Numbered from the stretch's first letter, positions 16,414 to 25,657 are shown. The stretch: DNA of 64,000 nt from DATGKG01 sp963783145 (GCA_963783145.1 CAWAMM010000002.1:310001-374000); one strand, 5' to 3'. The notes: generated from the sequence alone by a model not told the origin. Numbers and translations are program-made.

Positions 16414-18353
16414 GCGCGCGCCTCGCTCATCGCGATCAGGTCGCCGACGATTTTTCCGAGGTTGGAATCTTTCGGCGTGAAGACCGCCGTCACTCCGAGA
16501 TCGAGCAGCGGCTGGCGATCCTCCTCGGGAATGATGCCGCCCATGACCAGGCGAACCTCGCTCGCGCCACGATGCTTCAACAAGGCTAGCGTTTGGCGAG
16601 CGATCGACATGTGGGCCCCCGCGAGGCTCGACACGGCGAGCAGGTCGACATCCTCCTGCAACGCGGTTTCAACCAGCTGCTCCGGCGTTTGCTTGAACCC
16701 GGCCAGCACGACCTCCATCCCAGCCTGCATGCACGCCTGCGCGAGTAATTTGACCGCGTTGATGTGGCCGTCGAGGCCCGCCTTGCCGATCGCGATGCGA
16801 ATCCGGCGCGCTTTCGCACCGATGGTTGGAACTTTCAGCTGGGAGCCAGTCGTTGAGCGATCGAGAATCATCGGGGTGTAGCGACCTTGAGTCACCCGCT
16901 CGAGCGAGGACGTCCATTCACCGACGGTGCCGCCTGCGCGCGCCAGGTCAAGGGTCGCCGCCATGGTTTCCGCGCCGTCTTTCGCGGCGCGCTCGAGTTT
17001 TTCGCGCGCGGCAGCGACCGCTCGATTATCGCGCGACTCACGCCATCGGGTAATCGATGCAATGCGTTCGCGCGAAATCGCGTCGTAGTCGACTGAGTCG
17101 TCACGATGCGCGGCGCGCGGCGCGAGGCCAATCTCTCCCGCGAATGCATTCACACCGATCTGCGTGATCTCTCCCGATTCCAGTTTGCGCTGGCGCTCAG
17201 AGAGTTGCCGCGTCAGCTCGGAGCTGACCATGCCGATTGATTTGGTGTATCCAGCTTCGCGCATGCGAATTGCGATGTCGCGCGCACGCTCCATCGTCTC
17301 GCCGGTGAGCTTCTCGATGATCTTGCTGCCTTCGAAAATGTCGACATAGTCGGTGACGCCGGTCTCATGCATCAGCACTTGTTGCGTGCGCAGCCCAATA
17401 AGCTGCTCGGCCTGATCGGGAAGCGACATCGCCTCGCGAAAACCGGGAAGCTGCAGCGCATTGACACGGGCATCAGCGGAAAGCACGACCGGCAAGGCCT
17501 CATACGCGATGCGCAGGATGTTCACCTCAGGCTGCTGCTCGGTGAGGGTGAGCGAGCGCACCTGGCATCCGGCGCGGAACAGCACACCGTCGATGCCGTA
17601 CTCCGATTTGCATAGCGCCGGCCACAGCTTGAAGTACGCGCGGATTTTGCAAATCTCCGGGACCAGCTCGATCCCGCTGTTGATGAAAAACGAAATGCGC
17701 TTGACGGTCTTCTCGAAGTCTTCAGCCTTAACTTCCTCGCGCAGCGCATCGAGGAGCAACAGCGCGTTGCCGAAGGCGTAACCGATTTCCTCGGCCGGCC
17801 CGCATCCGCTCTCCATGTAGTGATATCCGCACACATTGATCGGGTTCCAATTCGGCACCTGCGTGACGGCGAACTTGATCAGCTCGGTGGAGAGCCGAAA
17901 CGAAACCTCCGGATGGAAAATCGAAGTGCCGCGCGCGACGAACTCCTTCATCAGATCGTTCTGGGTGGTGCCGCGAAGCTGATCCCAGCTCACGCCATGC
18001 TTCTCCGCGACTACGAGGTAGAGCGCGAGCAAGAAAGGCGCGGTGGCGTTGATCGTCATCGAGGTGTTGATGGAGCCGAGCGGGATGCCCTCGAGCAACT
18101 CCTCCATGTCGCGCCAATGGCTGATCGAAACGCCGGCCTTGCCGACCTCGCCACTCGCGACGGGAGCATCGGGGTCGTAGCCGTTTTGGGTGGGGAGGTC
18201 GAATGCGATCGAAAGGCCTTTCTGACCCGCTTTCAAATTCTGATGGAAGCGTTGATTGGCCTGACGCGCATCGCCGAAACCCGCGTAGGTCCTGATGATC
18301 CAGGGCTCGCGTTTGGGCGCGGGCTTTTCGGTTTTGCGCTCGGCTTCGGGCAT
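16410..18353 (-). CDS. MeaA-like coenzyme B12-dependent acyl-CoA mutase
   Basis: A 647-aa single-chain mutase with the catalytic barrel first (WIIRTYAGFGDARQANQRF, GLSIAFDLPTQNGYDPD, TSMTINATA, NPINVCGYHYMESG) and a C-terminal cobalamin-binding domain (about residues 515-645) with GLDGHINAVKLLA, holding the D-x-H ligand, and VMGGIIPEED. The overall length, the EPWIIRTYAG start and LPTQNGYDPD resemble MeaA/ethylmalonyl-CoA mutase-type proteins more than the long methylmalonyl-CoA mutase large subunit. GYHYMESG replaces the usual GYHxxEAG, so the substrate may differ. It rearranges the carbon skeleton of a branched acyl-CoA. No MeaB-type chaperone gene is next to it. Confidence 0.85.
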   Translation of the reverse strand: MPEAERKTEKPAPKREPWIIRTYAGFGDARQANQRFHQNLKAGQKGLSIAFDLPTQNGYDPDAPVASGEVGKAGVSISHWRDMEELLEGIPLGSINTSMTINATAPFLLALYLVVAEKHGVSWDQLRGTTQNDLMKEFVARGTSIFHPEVSFRLSTELIKFAVTQVPNWNPINVCGYHYMESGCGPAEEIGYAFGNALLLLDALREEVKAEDFEKTVKRISFFINSGIELVPEICKIRAYFKLWPALCKSEYGIDGVLFRAGCQVRSLTLTEQQPEVNILRIAYEALPVVLSADARVNALQLPGFREAMSLPDQAEQLIGLRTQQVLMHETGVTDYVDIFEGSKIIEKLTGETMERARDIAIRMREAGYTKSIGMVSSELTRQLSERQRKLESGEITQIGVNAFAGEIGLAPRAAHRDDSVDYDAISRERIASITRWRESRDNRAVAAAREKLERAAKDGAETMAATLDLARAGGTVGEWTSSLERVTQGRYTPMILDRSTTGSQLKVPTIGAKARRIRIAIGKAGLDGHINAVKLLAQACMQAGMEVVLAGFKQTPEQLVETALQEDVDLLAVSSLAGAHMSIARQTLALLKHRGASEVRLVMGGIIPEEDRQPLLDLGVTAVFTPKDSNLGKIVGDLIAMSEARA

Positions 18354-18440
18354 CGTTGTACTCCGGACTTGACGCGCTTCGACAGCAGCTAGCCTACCCA
18401 GCGCCGAATGGGTATTCCAGCGGGAATGAACGAAGGCTTT

Positions 18441-19400
18441 TCAGACACTTGCGGTGTGTCGCGAGGATTTCTCGACCGGATTTGGCGCGAGCTCGCGCGC
18501 GATCGCGCGGACCAGTTCGCCGCCGGAGAGCCCGTGCATCAAAGGAAGCTCCATCACCGGAGCGGAGGTTTCGGCCCGCAGTTGTGCGAGTGCCTTCTTC
18601 GCATAACTCGCGCGCTCGAGTTCGCTCTTCGCGATTTTCCCGAAATACTCGGCCTCCGAGGCGTTACCGGCCGCGGTGAGGTTCTCCTTCAGCTTCATAA
18701 CATCGCGAGCGGAAAAGTTCGGCGTGCGGCTGCGATTGAAAATGATCGCCGCGGGTTTGATGCCGATCTCACTTAGTGTTTGCGCAGTCTCCATCGTTTC
18801 GGAAATCGGCAGCGGCTCCGGCGTGGTGACCAGGACCACTGCGGTCTCGGCCTCATCGCGCAGCGCGCGGCTGATATTGGCCGCCTCGCGCCCGACCACG
18901 CTGTCACCGAAAGTCTGCCGCGCGGCAGTCGGCATCTTGAGCAAGCTGAGCGCCTGACCGCTGGCTGGACCATCAACGACGATCAGATCCCAATGTTCGC
19001 GGCCGCCGAGTTTGCGCTCGGCTTCGTAATAAACCTTGCCGAGCATCATCAACTCCTTGAGTCCCGGCGCCGCGTTGACGAAGAACTGATAGAGACGGCT
19101 GGCGAACACGGCGCGCATCACGGCCCGCGCCGGGATGACGAGCTTCAAGTATTCCTCCAGCGCATGCCGCCCTTCGAGGACCATCCCGAAGAGCTGGTCG
19201 GATACCATCACCGGCTCAAAGGCGGGCTTGATGCCGAACGCGTTCGCCATCGGAGCGCGCGATATCGGTCTCCATCGCGAGGACGGAATTTCGGCAGTCG
19301 GATGCGGCGAGCGCGAGTGCCGCGCTGACGGTGGTGGTGCCGACGCCGCCCTTGCCGAGCAGAAAGATCACCCGCCGCCGCAGGAGCTCTTGAAGTATCG
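18441..19400 (-). pseudogene. ArsA-like ATPase, frameshifted and with altered Walker A
   Basis: The C-terminal 269 codons (18441-19250) encode an ArsA/GET3-type ATPase body: WDLIVVDGPASGQALSLL, the switch region, and VLVTTPEPLPISETMET. The nucleotide-binding N-terminus lies in a different frame, 19216-19400, with RRVIFLLGKGGVGTTTVSA and NSVLAMETD. The frame changes near 19255-19262; removing one base there would join METD to SRAPMANAFG. Independently, the P-loop reads GKGGVGTTT where the family has GKGGVGKT/S, so the Walker A lysine is gone. Two lesions argue for decay, though a sequencing error could explain the shift alone. It sits between fabH and the mutase gene. Confidence 0.75.
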
Positions 19401-19448
19401 ATGCCGCGCCGGGATTTGTACTGCGAGGAATGGGGCTGCTGCCTCGTC

Positions 19449-20426
19449 TTACCAGCGCAGGATGTTCGCGCCCCAGGTCAGTCCGCCTCCGCACGCGCAC
19501 AACATGATCAGATCATTGTCGCGAATCCGTTTTTGTTCGAGTGCTTCGTCGAGCGCAATCGGAACCGAAGCGGCCGAGGTGTTTCCATAACGGTCGACAT
19601 TAGTGAAGACCTTTTCGGACGGAAGCTTGAGCCGTTCCGCTACTGAGTTGATGATGCGCAGATTTGCCTGATGCGGGACGATGAGGCTCACGTCCTGGAG
19701 CCGGATGCCCGCGCGCTCAGCGACATCGCGCGAGACTTCCTCCATGCTTTTGACCGCGATCTTGAACAGCTCGGGCCCTTTCATCTTGATCGCGTCGTCT
19801 GGATTGCGGTGAATCTCGGAATCGAGCGTCGCACGCGTTCCGGTCGCGCGCACCGACAACAGGTCCCAATATTTGCCCGAGGAGCGCAGCAGGCTGCCTA
19901 GCACTCCGCGCTGGCCGGGTTCCGATACCAGCATCGCGGCACCTGCGCCATCGCCAAACAGCACGCAGGTCCGCCGGTCGTTCCAGTCGACCATGGTCGA
20001 GAGCGCATCGGTCCCGACCACCAGCACGCGCCGGTAATCTCCCGCCCGGATCGAGGAATCCGCAACCGAAAGCGCGTATACGAATCCCGAGCAGGCCGCG
20101 GCGACATCAAAGGCGGGAATCTGGTCTGCGCCGAGTGCGGTCTGGAGCGAGCATGCGAACGAAGGAAACCCGTATTCGGAGGAAACGGTGCCGACCACGA
20201 TCGCGTCGAGGTCACTCGGCTTGAGTCCCGCGCGTTCCAGCGCGATCCGGCTGGCATCGGCGGCCACCTCGACCAGCGACTCGCCGCTGCGCATCAGGTA
20301 GCGCGCTCCGATTCCGGTTCGAGTGCGAATCCATTCATCGGAAGTATCGATCAGGCGGCTCAGGTCATCGTTGGAAACGGCCGTGCGAGGTGTCGCACGC
20401 CCGGTGGAAACTATTCGCGAACCCAT
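19449..20426 (-). CDS. fabH: 3-oxoacyl-ACP synthase III (FabH)
   Basis: A 325-aa initiating ketoacyl synthase. The catalytic triad is complete: Cys112 in AACSGFVYAL, His in VPHQANLRI and Asn in YGNTSAASVP. The N-terminal WIRTRTGIGAR segment is typical. It condenses a primer acyl-CoA with malonyl-ACP to start fatty-acid synthesis. The ATG at 20426 follows the fabF stop by 13 bp, so the two form an operon. The pair has no acpP or fabD beside it and so is not a full fab cluster; it may serve a special primer or a secondary lipid. Confidence 0.92.
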   Translation of the reverse strand: MGSRIVSTGRATPRTAVSNDDLSRLIDTSDEWIRTRTGIGARYLMRSGESLVEVAADASRIALERAGLKPSDLDAIVVGTVSSEYGFPSFACSLQTALGADQIPAFDVAAACSGFVYALSVADSSIRAGDYRRVLVVGTDALSTMVDWNDRRTCVLFGDGAGAAMLVSEPGQRGVLGSLLRSSGKYWDLLSVRATGTRATLDSEIHRNPDDAIKMKGPELFKIAVKSMEEVSRDVAERAGIRLQDVSLIVPHQANLRIINSVAERLKLPSEKVFTNVDRYGNTSAASVPIALDEALEQKRIRDNDLIMLCACGGGLTWGANILRW

Positions 20427-20439
20427 CCCCGTCTCCCGA

Positions 20440-21690
20440 TCAGGACCCAGGCCGAAAGGCGAGGGTGGTGTTAGTGCCGCCGAAGCCGAAGGAGTTGTTC
20501 AGCGCGATACGGATTTTTTTCCCGCGCGGCTGGTTGGGCACGTAGTCGAGGTCGCATTCCGGATCAGGATGCTCCTGATTGATGGTGGGCGGCACGATCC
20601 CGCGTTCGATCGCGAGGATGCTGAAAACGGACTCGATCGCGCCCGCCGCACCGAGCGTATGCCCGGTCATCGACTTGGTCGAGCTGACCGCGATCTGTGC
20701 GGCACGCTCGCCGAAAATTTTCTTGATCGCCTGGGTCTCGGCGATGTCGCCCTGCGGGGTCGAGGTTCCGTGGGCGTTGATGTAGTCGACTTCGTTGGGA
20801 TCGAGATCGCTATCTTTCAGGCAGATCTGCATGCACTTCGCCGCGCCGATTCCTTCCGGCGAGGGCGAGGTGATGTGATAGGCGTCGGAATTGGTGCCGT
20901 AGCCGCAAACCTCGGCGAGGATTTTCGCACCGCGCTTGATGGCTGCCTCGCGCTCTTCAAGGATTAACGCGGCGGCGCCGTCGGACATCACGAATCCGTC
21001 GCGCTCTTTATCGAAGGGGCGGCTGGCTCTTTCGGGCTCGTCGTTGCGGGTCGAAAGCGCGCGCATCACCGCGAATCCGCCGAGACCCAAGGAGGTTAGC
21101 GCTGCTTCCGCACCGCCGGCGATTGCGGCGTCGAGGTAACCCATCTTCACCATGCGATAGGCTTCGCCAATCGCGTGACTGCCCGACGAGCATGCGCTGG
21201 TCGTCGCGTAGTTGGGGCCGCGCGCGCCGTAACGAATCGAGATCTGGCCCGGAGCGAGATTCCCAATCAGTTTGGGAATAAAAAATGGCGTGATGCGCTT
21301 GAGCCCGGTCTTGATGAACTCCTTATGATATTCCTCGATGGTGCGCAGGCCGCCGATTCCGACCCCGACCAGCACCCCGACGTTATCCGCGTTTTCCTCG
21401 GTGACCTGGAATCCCGACTGGCGCATCGCCTGTTCGGCGGCGCCAACCGCGTATTGGATAAAGAGGTCCATCTTTTTGACGTCGCGCTTGTCGATCCAGT
21501 CTTCAGGATTGAAGTCTTTGACCTCGCCCGCGATTTTCACCGGAAAGTCGGATGCATCGAAACAGGCGATGGTCGCGATGCCGGAACGCCCCGCCATCAG
21601 GGCCTCCCAGTTCTTCTCGACGCCGGTTCCGAGCGGTGTCACGAGGCCGAGACCGGTCACGACTACGCGGCGGTCCAGGATTTGTCTCAT
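20440..21690 (-). CDS. fabF: 3-oxoacyl-ACP synthase II (FabF)
   Basis: A 416-aa elongating ketoacyl-ACP synthase with the Cys-His-His triad: TSACSSGSHAIGEA, NAHGTSTPQGD and SMTGHTLGAAGA. RVVVTGLGLVTPLG marks the N-terminus and NNSFGFGGTN the C-terminus. It extends acyl-ACP with malonyl-ACP. Two starts are possible: GTG 21699, only 2 bp after the AGGAGG, and ATG 21690, 11 bp after it; ATG is preferred. It is the first gene of the fabF-fabH unit, and its own leader is about 120 bp from the RES toxin stop. Confidence 0.93.
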   Translation of the reverse strand: MRQILDRRVVVTGLGLVTPLGTGVEKNWEALMAGRSGIATIACFDASDFPVKIAGEVKDFNPEDWIDKRDVKKMDLFIQYAVGAAEQAMRQSGFQVTEENADNVGVLVGVGIGGLRTIEEYHKEFIKTGLKRITPFFIPKLIGNLAPGQISIRYGARGPNYATTSACSSGSHAIGEAYRMVKMGYLDAAIAGGAEAALTSLGLGGFAVMRALSTRNDEPERASRPFDKERDGFVMSDGAAALILEEREAAIKRGAKILAEVCGYGTNSDAYHITSPSPEGIGAAKCMQICLKDSDLDPNEVDYINAHGTSTPQGDIAETQAIKKIFGERAAQIAVSSTKSMTGHTLGAAGAIESVFSILAIERGIVPPTINQEHPDPECDLDYVPNQPRGKKIRIALNNSFGFGGTNTTLAFRPGS

Positions 21691-21813
21691 CGAAGCCACA
21701 TCCTCCTCAAAGGCCCGCGCCTGGGGGCGGGCACGCGCTGGCAGCTAGAAAGCATCTTGCAACAAATCAGCGCTGGAATCGATACGCCTGAGAGGTCCAT
21801 GGGAGCGAACGAA

Positions 21814-22368
21814 TCACTTCTGTTTCTTGCGCCATTCAGTCCAATTGACTTCCCACGATTCGATGACTTCCAGCTCAGCGGGCGCGATCTGGTCGGTGAA
21901 CAGGATTAGATTGTTGCACGACCAACGAGCATTCGGCGCGATGATACTATCGAAACCCAGAAAGTACGCCGCGTCGCCGATTGCCTGAGTCGGCTCATAG
22001 AGGATCGCGCGGTAGCGGGCGGCATCGACACCAAGCGGAACCATCGCATTCAAGTCCGGAAGTCTCAGCGTCTTCGCAGTCGCGACCCTGATGCGATGCA
22101 GTCCATACTTGATCTTCGAAGGAAAAACCGGCTGACGCGACAGATGAAAGTGAACTTCCGCGATCGCTCCATCCGGATTCAGAGAGGTATAGAGCACGTC
22201 GAACAGCGTGGGATCCCAGCCTCCGCCGGAAGCACTCCCCTGGAGAGGATCCCGACCCTCGCGCACCACCCGCCAAGTCTCGCCGGTGTGACGAACCCCG
22301 TTGAAGGCCTCGAGCGCGTCGAGTAGGACGGGATCGCGGGGTTTTCGCGCTCCGGGCATCGCTTTCAA
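21814..22368 (-). CDS. RES-domain toxin (NAD+-degrading type)
   Basis: A 184-aa RES-family protein. The domain's namesake residues are visible: Arg in TWRVVREGRDPLQGSASGGGW, Glu in DGAIAEVHFHLS, and Ser in the C-terminal half (WSCNNLILF). Characterised RES toxins degrade NAD+ by phosphorolysis and stop growth. It lies 13 bp downstream of a gene encoding a Xre/MbcA/ParS-type antitoxin, the standard order for this toxin-antitoxin class. ATG 22368 is taken; a second Met at residue 4 is an alternative. Confidence 0.85.
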   Translation of the reverse strand: MKAMPGARKPRDPVLLDALEAFNGVRHTGETWRVVREGRDPLQGSASGGGWDPTLFDVLYTSLNPDGAIAEVHFHLSRQPVFPSKIKYGLHRIRVATAKTLRLPDLNAMVPLGVDAARYRAILYEPTQAIGDAAYFLGFDSIIAPNARWSCNNLILFTDQIAPAELEVIESWEVNWTEWRKKQK

Positions 22369-22381
22369 CGAGCCCGAATAA

Positions 22382-22720
22382 TCACACGTAAGCGCCGGCG
22401 TCGAGGCGCTCGATGACGGCGAGAACCTCTTGTGTGCGATCCGCGATGATCAAGTCGATTGCCCGTTCGTTGTTAAGTAGCGGATGTTTCGCATGAAGCC
22501 AGAGGCGCGTCTCAACTGGCGTGTAGAAGTCTGACAACCGATCGACGACATAGCGAAGATCAGCGATGACGGTCTGGGTCGCGAGCGGAGGCGAGGCCTT
22601 ACCGCTTTTCCATCGCGACACGGTCGGGCGGGACGTGTTCACGATGTTGGCGATGTCGGAGCCTTTGAGGCCCCCACGCTGCTCAAGGTCGACCAGAATT
22701 CTGGCTACCGCGCTCTTCAT
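22382..22720 (-). CDS. Xre/MbcA/ParS-type antitoxin
   Basis: A 112-aa protein with an N-terminal helix-turn-helix (LKGSDIANIVNTSRPTVSRWKSG, about residues 18-40) and a C-terminal toxin-binding region (about 55-110) ending NERAIDLIIADRTQEVLAVIERLDAGAYV, typical of DUF2384 antitoxins paired with RES toxins. It should neutralise the downstream toxin and repress the operon. The frame stays open upstream without a good start, so ATG 22720 is kept. Confidence 0.85.
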   Translation of the reverse strand: MKSAVARILVDLEQRGGLKGSDIANIVNTSRPTVSRWKSGKASPPLATQTVIADLRYVVDRLSDFYTPVETRLWLHAKHPLLNNERAIDLIIADRTQEVLAVIERLDAGAYV

Positions 22721-22846
22721 CAGCCGCCTAGCCTTTTCCTTGGCCGGTTTGGCCGCGATTTGATCGATGCTGGAGCGGGAGAGACCGTGAATGTTCGCGG
22801 CCCGACCTTCGGAGTTAGATAGTGAATTTTGCCGCTCATGTTTGGA

Positions 22847-22865
22847 TACATATGCATCTTACATA
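22847..22865. promoter_or_regulatory. AT-rich direct repeat, possible antitoxin operator
   Basis: TACATA occurs at 22847-22852 and 22860-22865, 13 bp apart, in the only AT-rich part of the spacer upstream of the antitoxin gene. It could be an autoregulatory site, but it lies about 130 bp from the antitoxin start. Low certainty. Confidence 0.25.
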
Positions 22866-22920
22866 ACTATTTCACAAGGCCTTGGACATGAAACCAAATT
22901 GCATCAGGTGATGAAACTCA

Positions 22921-23018
22921 GAATCCGCCGCAGTCCAAGTGAAAAGTGGGATGCAGTGACACCCTCGCGCAAACTGCTCCGGTCCGCGAAAGACCTCCCG
23001 AGGTGATGCACCGCCATG
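22921..23018 (+). repeat. Duplicated leader sequence, copy 1 (upstream of MFS gene)
   Basis: Begins GAATCCGCCG and ends with GAGGTGATGCACCGCCATGAG. It matches a second copy at 24379-24496 that directly precedes the luciferase-like monooxygenase gene. The best-matching part is 22957-23020, with GACACC, TCGCGC, CGGTCCGC, AAAGAC and GAGGTGATGCA shared. Here the ATG at 23016 starts only a 12-codon frame. The rest of the 22721-23068 spacer has no gene. Confidence 0.6.
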
Positions 23019-23068
23019 AGCGGGTGGGTGGGCATTCGTTCTAGATCCATATAGATCTGCCGCTGACG

Positions 23069-24379
23069 ATGTTACCCGAAGGGCAAGTTCTCCCGGATAA
23101 TCAGACGGATAATGTTGTAGGGATCGCGCGGCAAAACGGGCCGGTTCCTTCCGGCGGCCGTACTTCGATCCTCGGCTATTTTCTGGTTCTTTGCCTTGCC
23201 GGAGGATTGGGTGCTCCGACTGGCATCGCCGCAATACCGATCGGCTATTTCTTGAAGGACAATCTTCACCTCTCGCCGGTGGAGCTAGCGTTGTTCGTGT
23301 TAATTAGCGGCGTTCCAGCGTACTTGGGCTTCCTTCCGGGATTCGTCCGCGATCGATTTCGGCCCCGCACGATGGGTGATCGCGCTTACCTCTTGATCGG
23401 CGCCGTCATCGCGATTGCGGCGTACCTGTTTCTGGCGGCATCCCCAATCCACTATGCGAGATTGCTTGGCGCCACTCTGATCGCAGGTATTGCGTACCTC
23501 ATTATCCTCGCCGGCGCGCAAGCATTGATGACCGGAATCGGGCAGACCTATCTGATGACCGGTCGGCTGAGTGTGGTGGCGGGGGTCGGAACCTATTTTC
23601 CTGCGGTGATCTCGGCCTTGCTCGGCGGATGGCTGGTCGCTTACGTGCCCGCGCGCATCACATTCGTCATCGCCGCCGCAGTGACCATGGTAATCGCGGC
23701 GCAATCGTTTTGGCGGCAACGCGCCGTGATCGCCTTCGAACGGGAGAAACCTCGCACGGAGAGCGGGATTGCTTCGCTCCTGCGACTGGCGCGATACAAA
23801 CCGATTTGGCCTGCCGCCTCGATCTTCTTCCTGTGGAATTTTGGACCGGGATGGGGAACGCCAATGTTTTACCATCTGACCAATACGGTGAAGGTCTCCA
23901 GCGAACTTTTCGGCACCTTCACTGCGATGCAGTGGCTCTTCTTCATCCCCAGCGCGATAGTCTATGCGCCACTGTGCCGGCGTTTCACGCTCGCCTCGCT
24001 GCTATGGTGGGGAACCGTGGTCGCGATTCTGCAAGGCCCGATCATGTTTTTCGCGCAGAGCCCTTCAAGCGCGATTGCGGTTGCGGTCCTGTATGGAATT
24101 TTCGGAGGTTTTCCCACCGCCGCCTATGTGGATCTAATCATGCGGTCCTGCCCCAAGGGCCTCGAGGGCACGGCGATGATGTTGGCGGTGACCACCGCTG
24201 CAGCAGTGGCCGGCAATTTCGGCAATTTGCTCGGAAGCTGGATCTACGCACGAGGTGGTTTCGTCTCGGCCGTGATCATTACGACCTTGTCGAGTGCGGC
24301 GATCGTTCCGATGCTTTGGTGGGTTCCCTCGGGCGTCACTTCAAGTCGCGAAGGGGAGACGCTCGAGCTGGAAAGATGA
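23069..24379 (+). CDS. Major facilitator superfamily transporter
   Basis: A 436-aa integral membrane protein with about 12 hydrophobic helices, starting with a 30-residue polar N-terminus and GYFLVLCLAGGLGAPTGIAAIPIGYFL. The loop GFVRDRFRPRTMGDRAY between helices 2 and 3 resembles the MFS motif A (G-x3-D-R-x-G-R). The substrate is unknown. It lies upstream of and co-directional with a luciferase-like monooxygenase gene; 112 bp separate them and carry the second copy of the duplicated leader. Confidence 0.8.
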   Translation: MLPEGQVLPDNQTDNVVGIARQNGPVPSGGRTSILGYFLVLCLAGGLGAPTGIAAIPIGYFLKDNLHLSPVELALFVLISGVPAYLGFLPGFVRDRFRPRTMGDRAYLLIGAVIAIAAYLFLAASPIHYARLLGATLIAGIAYLIILAGAQALMTGIGQTYLMTGRLSVVAGVGTYFPAVISALLGGWLVAYVPARITFVIAAAVTMVIAAQSFWRQRAVIAFEREKPRTESGIASLLRLARYKPIWPAASIFFLWNFGPGWGTPMFYHLTNTVKVSSELFGTFTAMQWLFFIPSAIVYAPLCRRFTLASLLWWGTVVAILQGPIMFFAQSPSSAIAVAVLYGIFGGFPTAAYVDLIMRSCPKGLEGTAMMLAVTTAAAVAGNFGNLLGSWIYARGGFVSAVIITTLSSAAIVPMLWWVPSGVTSSREGETLELER

Positions 24380-24491
24380 ATCCGCCGATGTCTTGCTTGC
24401 GAGTCGATCCTGTGTCGCGGTGACTTGCCTTGACACCATCGCGCGCAAGGTGCGACGGTCCGCCAAAGACTCGCTGAGGTGATGCATCGCC
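24379..24491 (+). repeat. Duplicated leader sequence, copy 2 (upstream of monooxygenase gene)
   Basis: Matches the copy at 22921-23018. It runs from GAATCCGCCG through GACACCATCGCGCGC and GGTCCGCCAAAGAC to GAGGTGATGCATCGCC, immediately before the ATG at 24492. GAGGTGAT probably acts as the ribosome-binding site. Confidence 0.6.
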
Positions 24492-25541
24492 ATGAGTATC
24501 TGCGCCAATCTGAATGTCGGACTGCTGTTTCCGTTTCGAAATCCACCCGCATGGCGCAAGCCATTTGCCCAGTTCTATGCTGAGCAACTCGAGCAAACGC
24601 GAGTCGCGGAGCAACTCGGCTACGATGAGATCTGGCTGACCGAGCATCACTTTGCCGAGGACGGTTACTCGCCCGCGATTCTGCCGATTGCGTCCGCGAT
24701 TGCCGCGATTACCAACCGCATTCGGATCGGGACCTATCTGGTGCTGCTCCCGCTGCACAATGCGGTGCGCGTTGCCGAAGATGCGGCAACCATCGATGTC
24801 ATCTCGAATGGGCGCTTCGATTTGGGCGTCGGTCAGGGCTATGCCCCCGGTGAATTCGCGGCTTACGGCGTCAATCGAAAGACCCGCGCCGGTCGGCTCG
24901 AAGAAGGTATCGAGGTGATGCGCGGTGCATGGACGAAAGACGATTTCTCATACGCCGGCAAGCATTACAATGTGAAGAACATCCGCCTGATGCCGCGTCC
25001 AGTACAGTCGCCACATCCTCCGCTATGGATTGGCGCGGGCGCACCAAAGGCGATCGAGCGCGCAGGCCGGATGGGCGTCAATTTCATGGGTCTTGCGAAT
25101 CCCGCCGCGCAAAAGACCTACGATGACTCGCTGCGCAGCGCCGGCCGCGATCCGAAGGATTTTTCCGCCGCGCAACTTCATTTCACGTACGTCGGGCGCA
25201 CCACTGATGAGGCGTGGGAGCATTGCCAGGATCATCTTCATTACATGATCACGTGGTATACGCGCTGGCTGGCCGAGGCGGGTGAGAACTTCGGCCCGGG
25301 GCAAATTCCTCAGGTGCCGGAAGCTACGAAGCTGCGCCATTCTCTGAGTATGTTTCCACTGCTGGTCGGCACTCCCGATGAGGTTGCGGCGAAGCTCAAC
25401 CACTCCTTTGGGCAAGTGCGGACGACCCATCTGGTGCTGGGAATGCACCTGCCTGGGATCGCGCCGGAGCGCAGCCGCCGCTCGATGGAACTGTTCGCGC
25501 GCGAGGTGGCGCCGCAGCTCAAACCGATTGCTACCGCATAA
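24492..25541 (+). CDS. Luciferase-like (LLM class) flavin-dependent monooxygenase
   Basis: A 349-aa TIM-barrel flavoenzyme of the bacterial luciferase-like family. It has EQTRVAEQLGYDEIWLTEHHFAEDGY, IRIGTYLVLLPLHNAVRVAEDAATIDVISNGRFDLGVGQGY and RLEEGIEVMRGAW, all classic for this group, with PLWIGAGAPKAIERAGRMG in the second half. Such enzymes use reduced FMN or F420 and O2 on aldehydes, alkanes, terpenoids or sulfonates; the cofactor cannot be told here. ATG 24492 follows GAGGTGATGC. It may form a unit with the upstream MFS transporter. Confidence 0.88.
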   Translation: MSICANLNVGLLFPFRNPPAWRKPFAQFYAEQLEQTRVAEQLGYDEIWLTEHHFAEDGYSPAILPIASAIAAITNRIRIGTYLVLLPLHNAVRVAEDAATIDVISNGRFDLGVGQGYAPGEFAAYGVNRKTRAGRLEEGIEVMRGAWTKDDFSYAGKHYNVKNIRLMPRPVQSPHPPLWIGAGAPKAIERAGRMGVNFMGLANPAAQKTYDDSLRSAGRDPKDFSAAQLHFTYVGRTTDEAWEHCQDHLHYMITWYTRWLAEAGENFGPGQIPQVPEATKLRHSLSMFPLLVGTPDEVAAKLNHSFGQVRTTHLVLGMHLPGIAPERSRRSMELFAREVAPQLKPIATA

Positions 25542-25657
25542 GGTTACGGCAACAAATCCGGCTTGCGAATTCGCATACTCCATCAGAGGTGGATTTAACC
25601 ACACGCATTGCATAATCGCTGTTGAAGTCCGCGAGTTGAAGGTGGAACATTCGATCA

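Noticed and set aside
22729..22844. A 38-codon ORF (MSGKIHYLTPKVG start) just upstream of the antitoxin
   Set aside because: It ends at the antitoxin start but is Pro/Arg-rich with no motif and is not family-like; it may be a chance frame in the leader.
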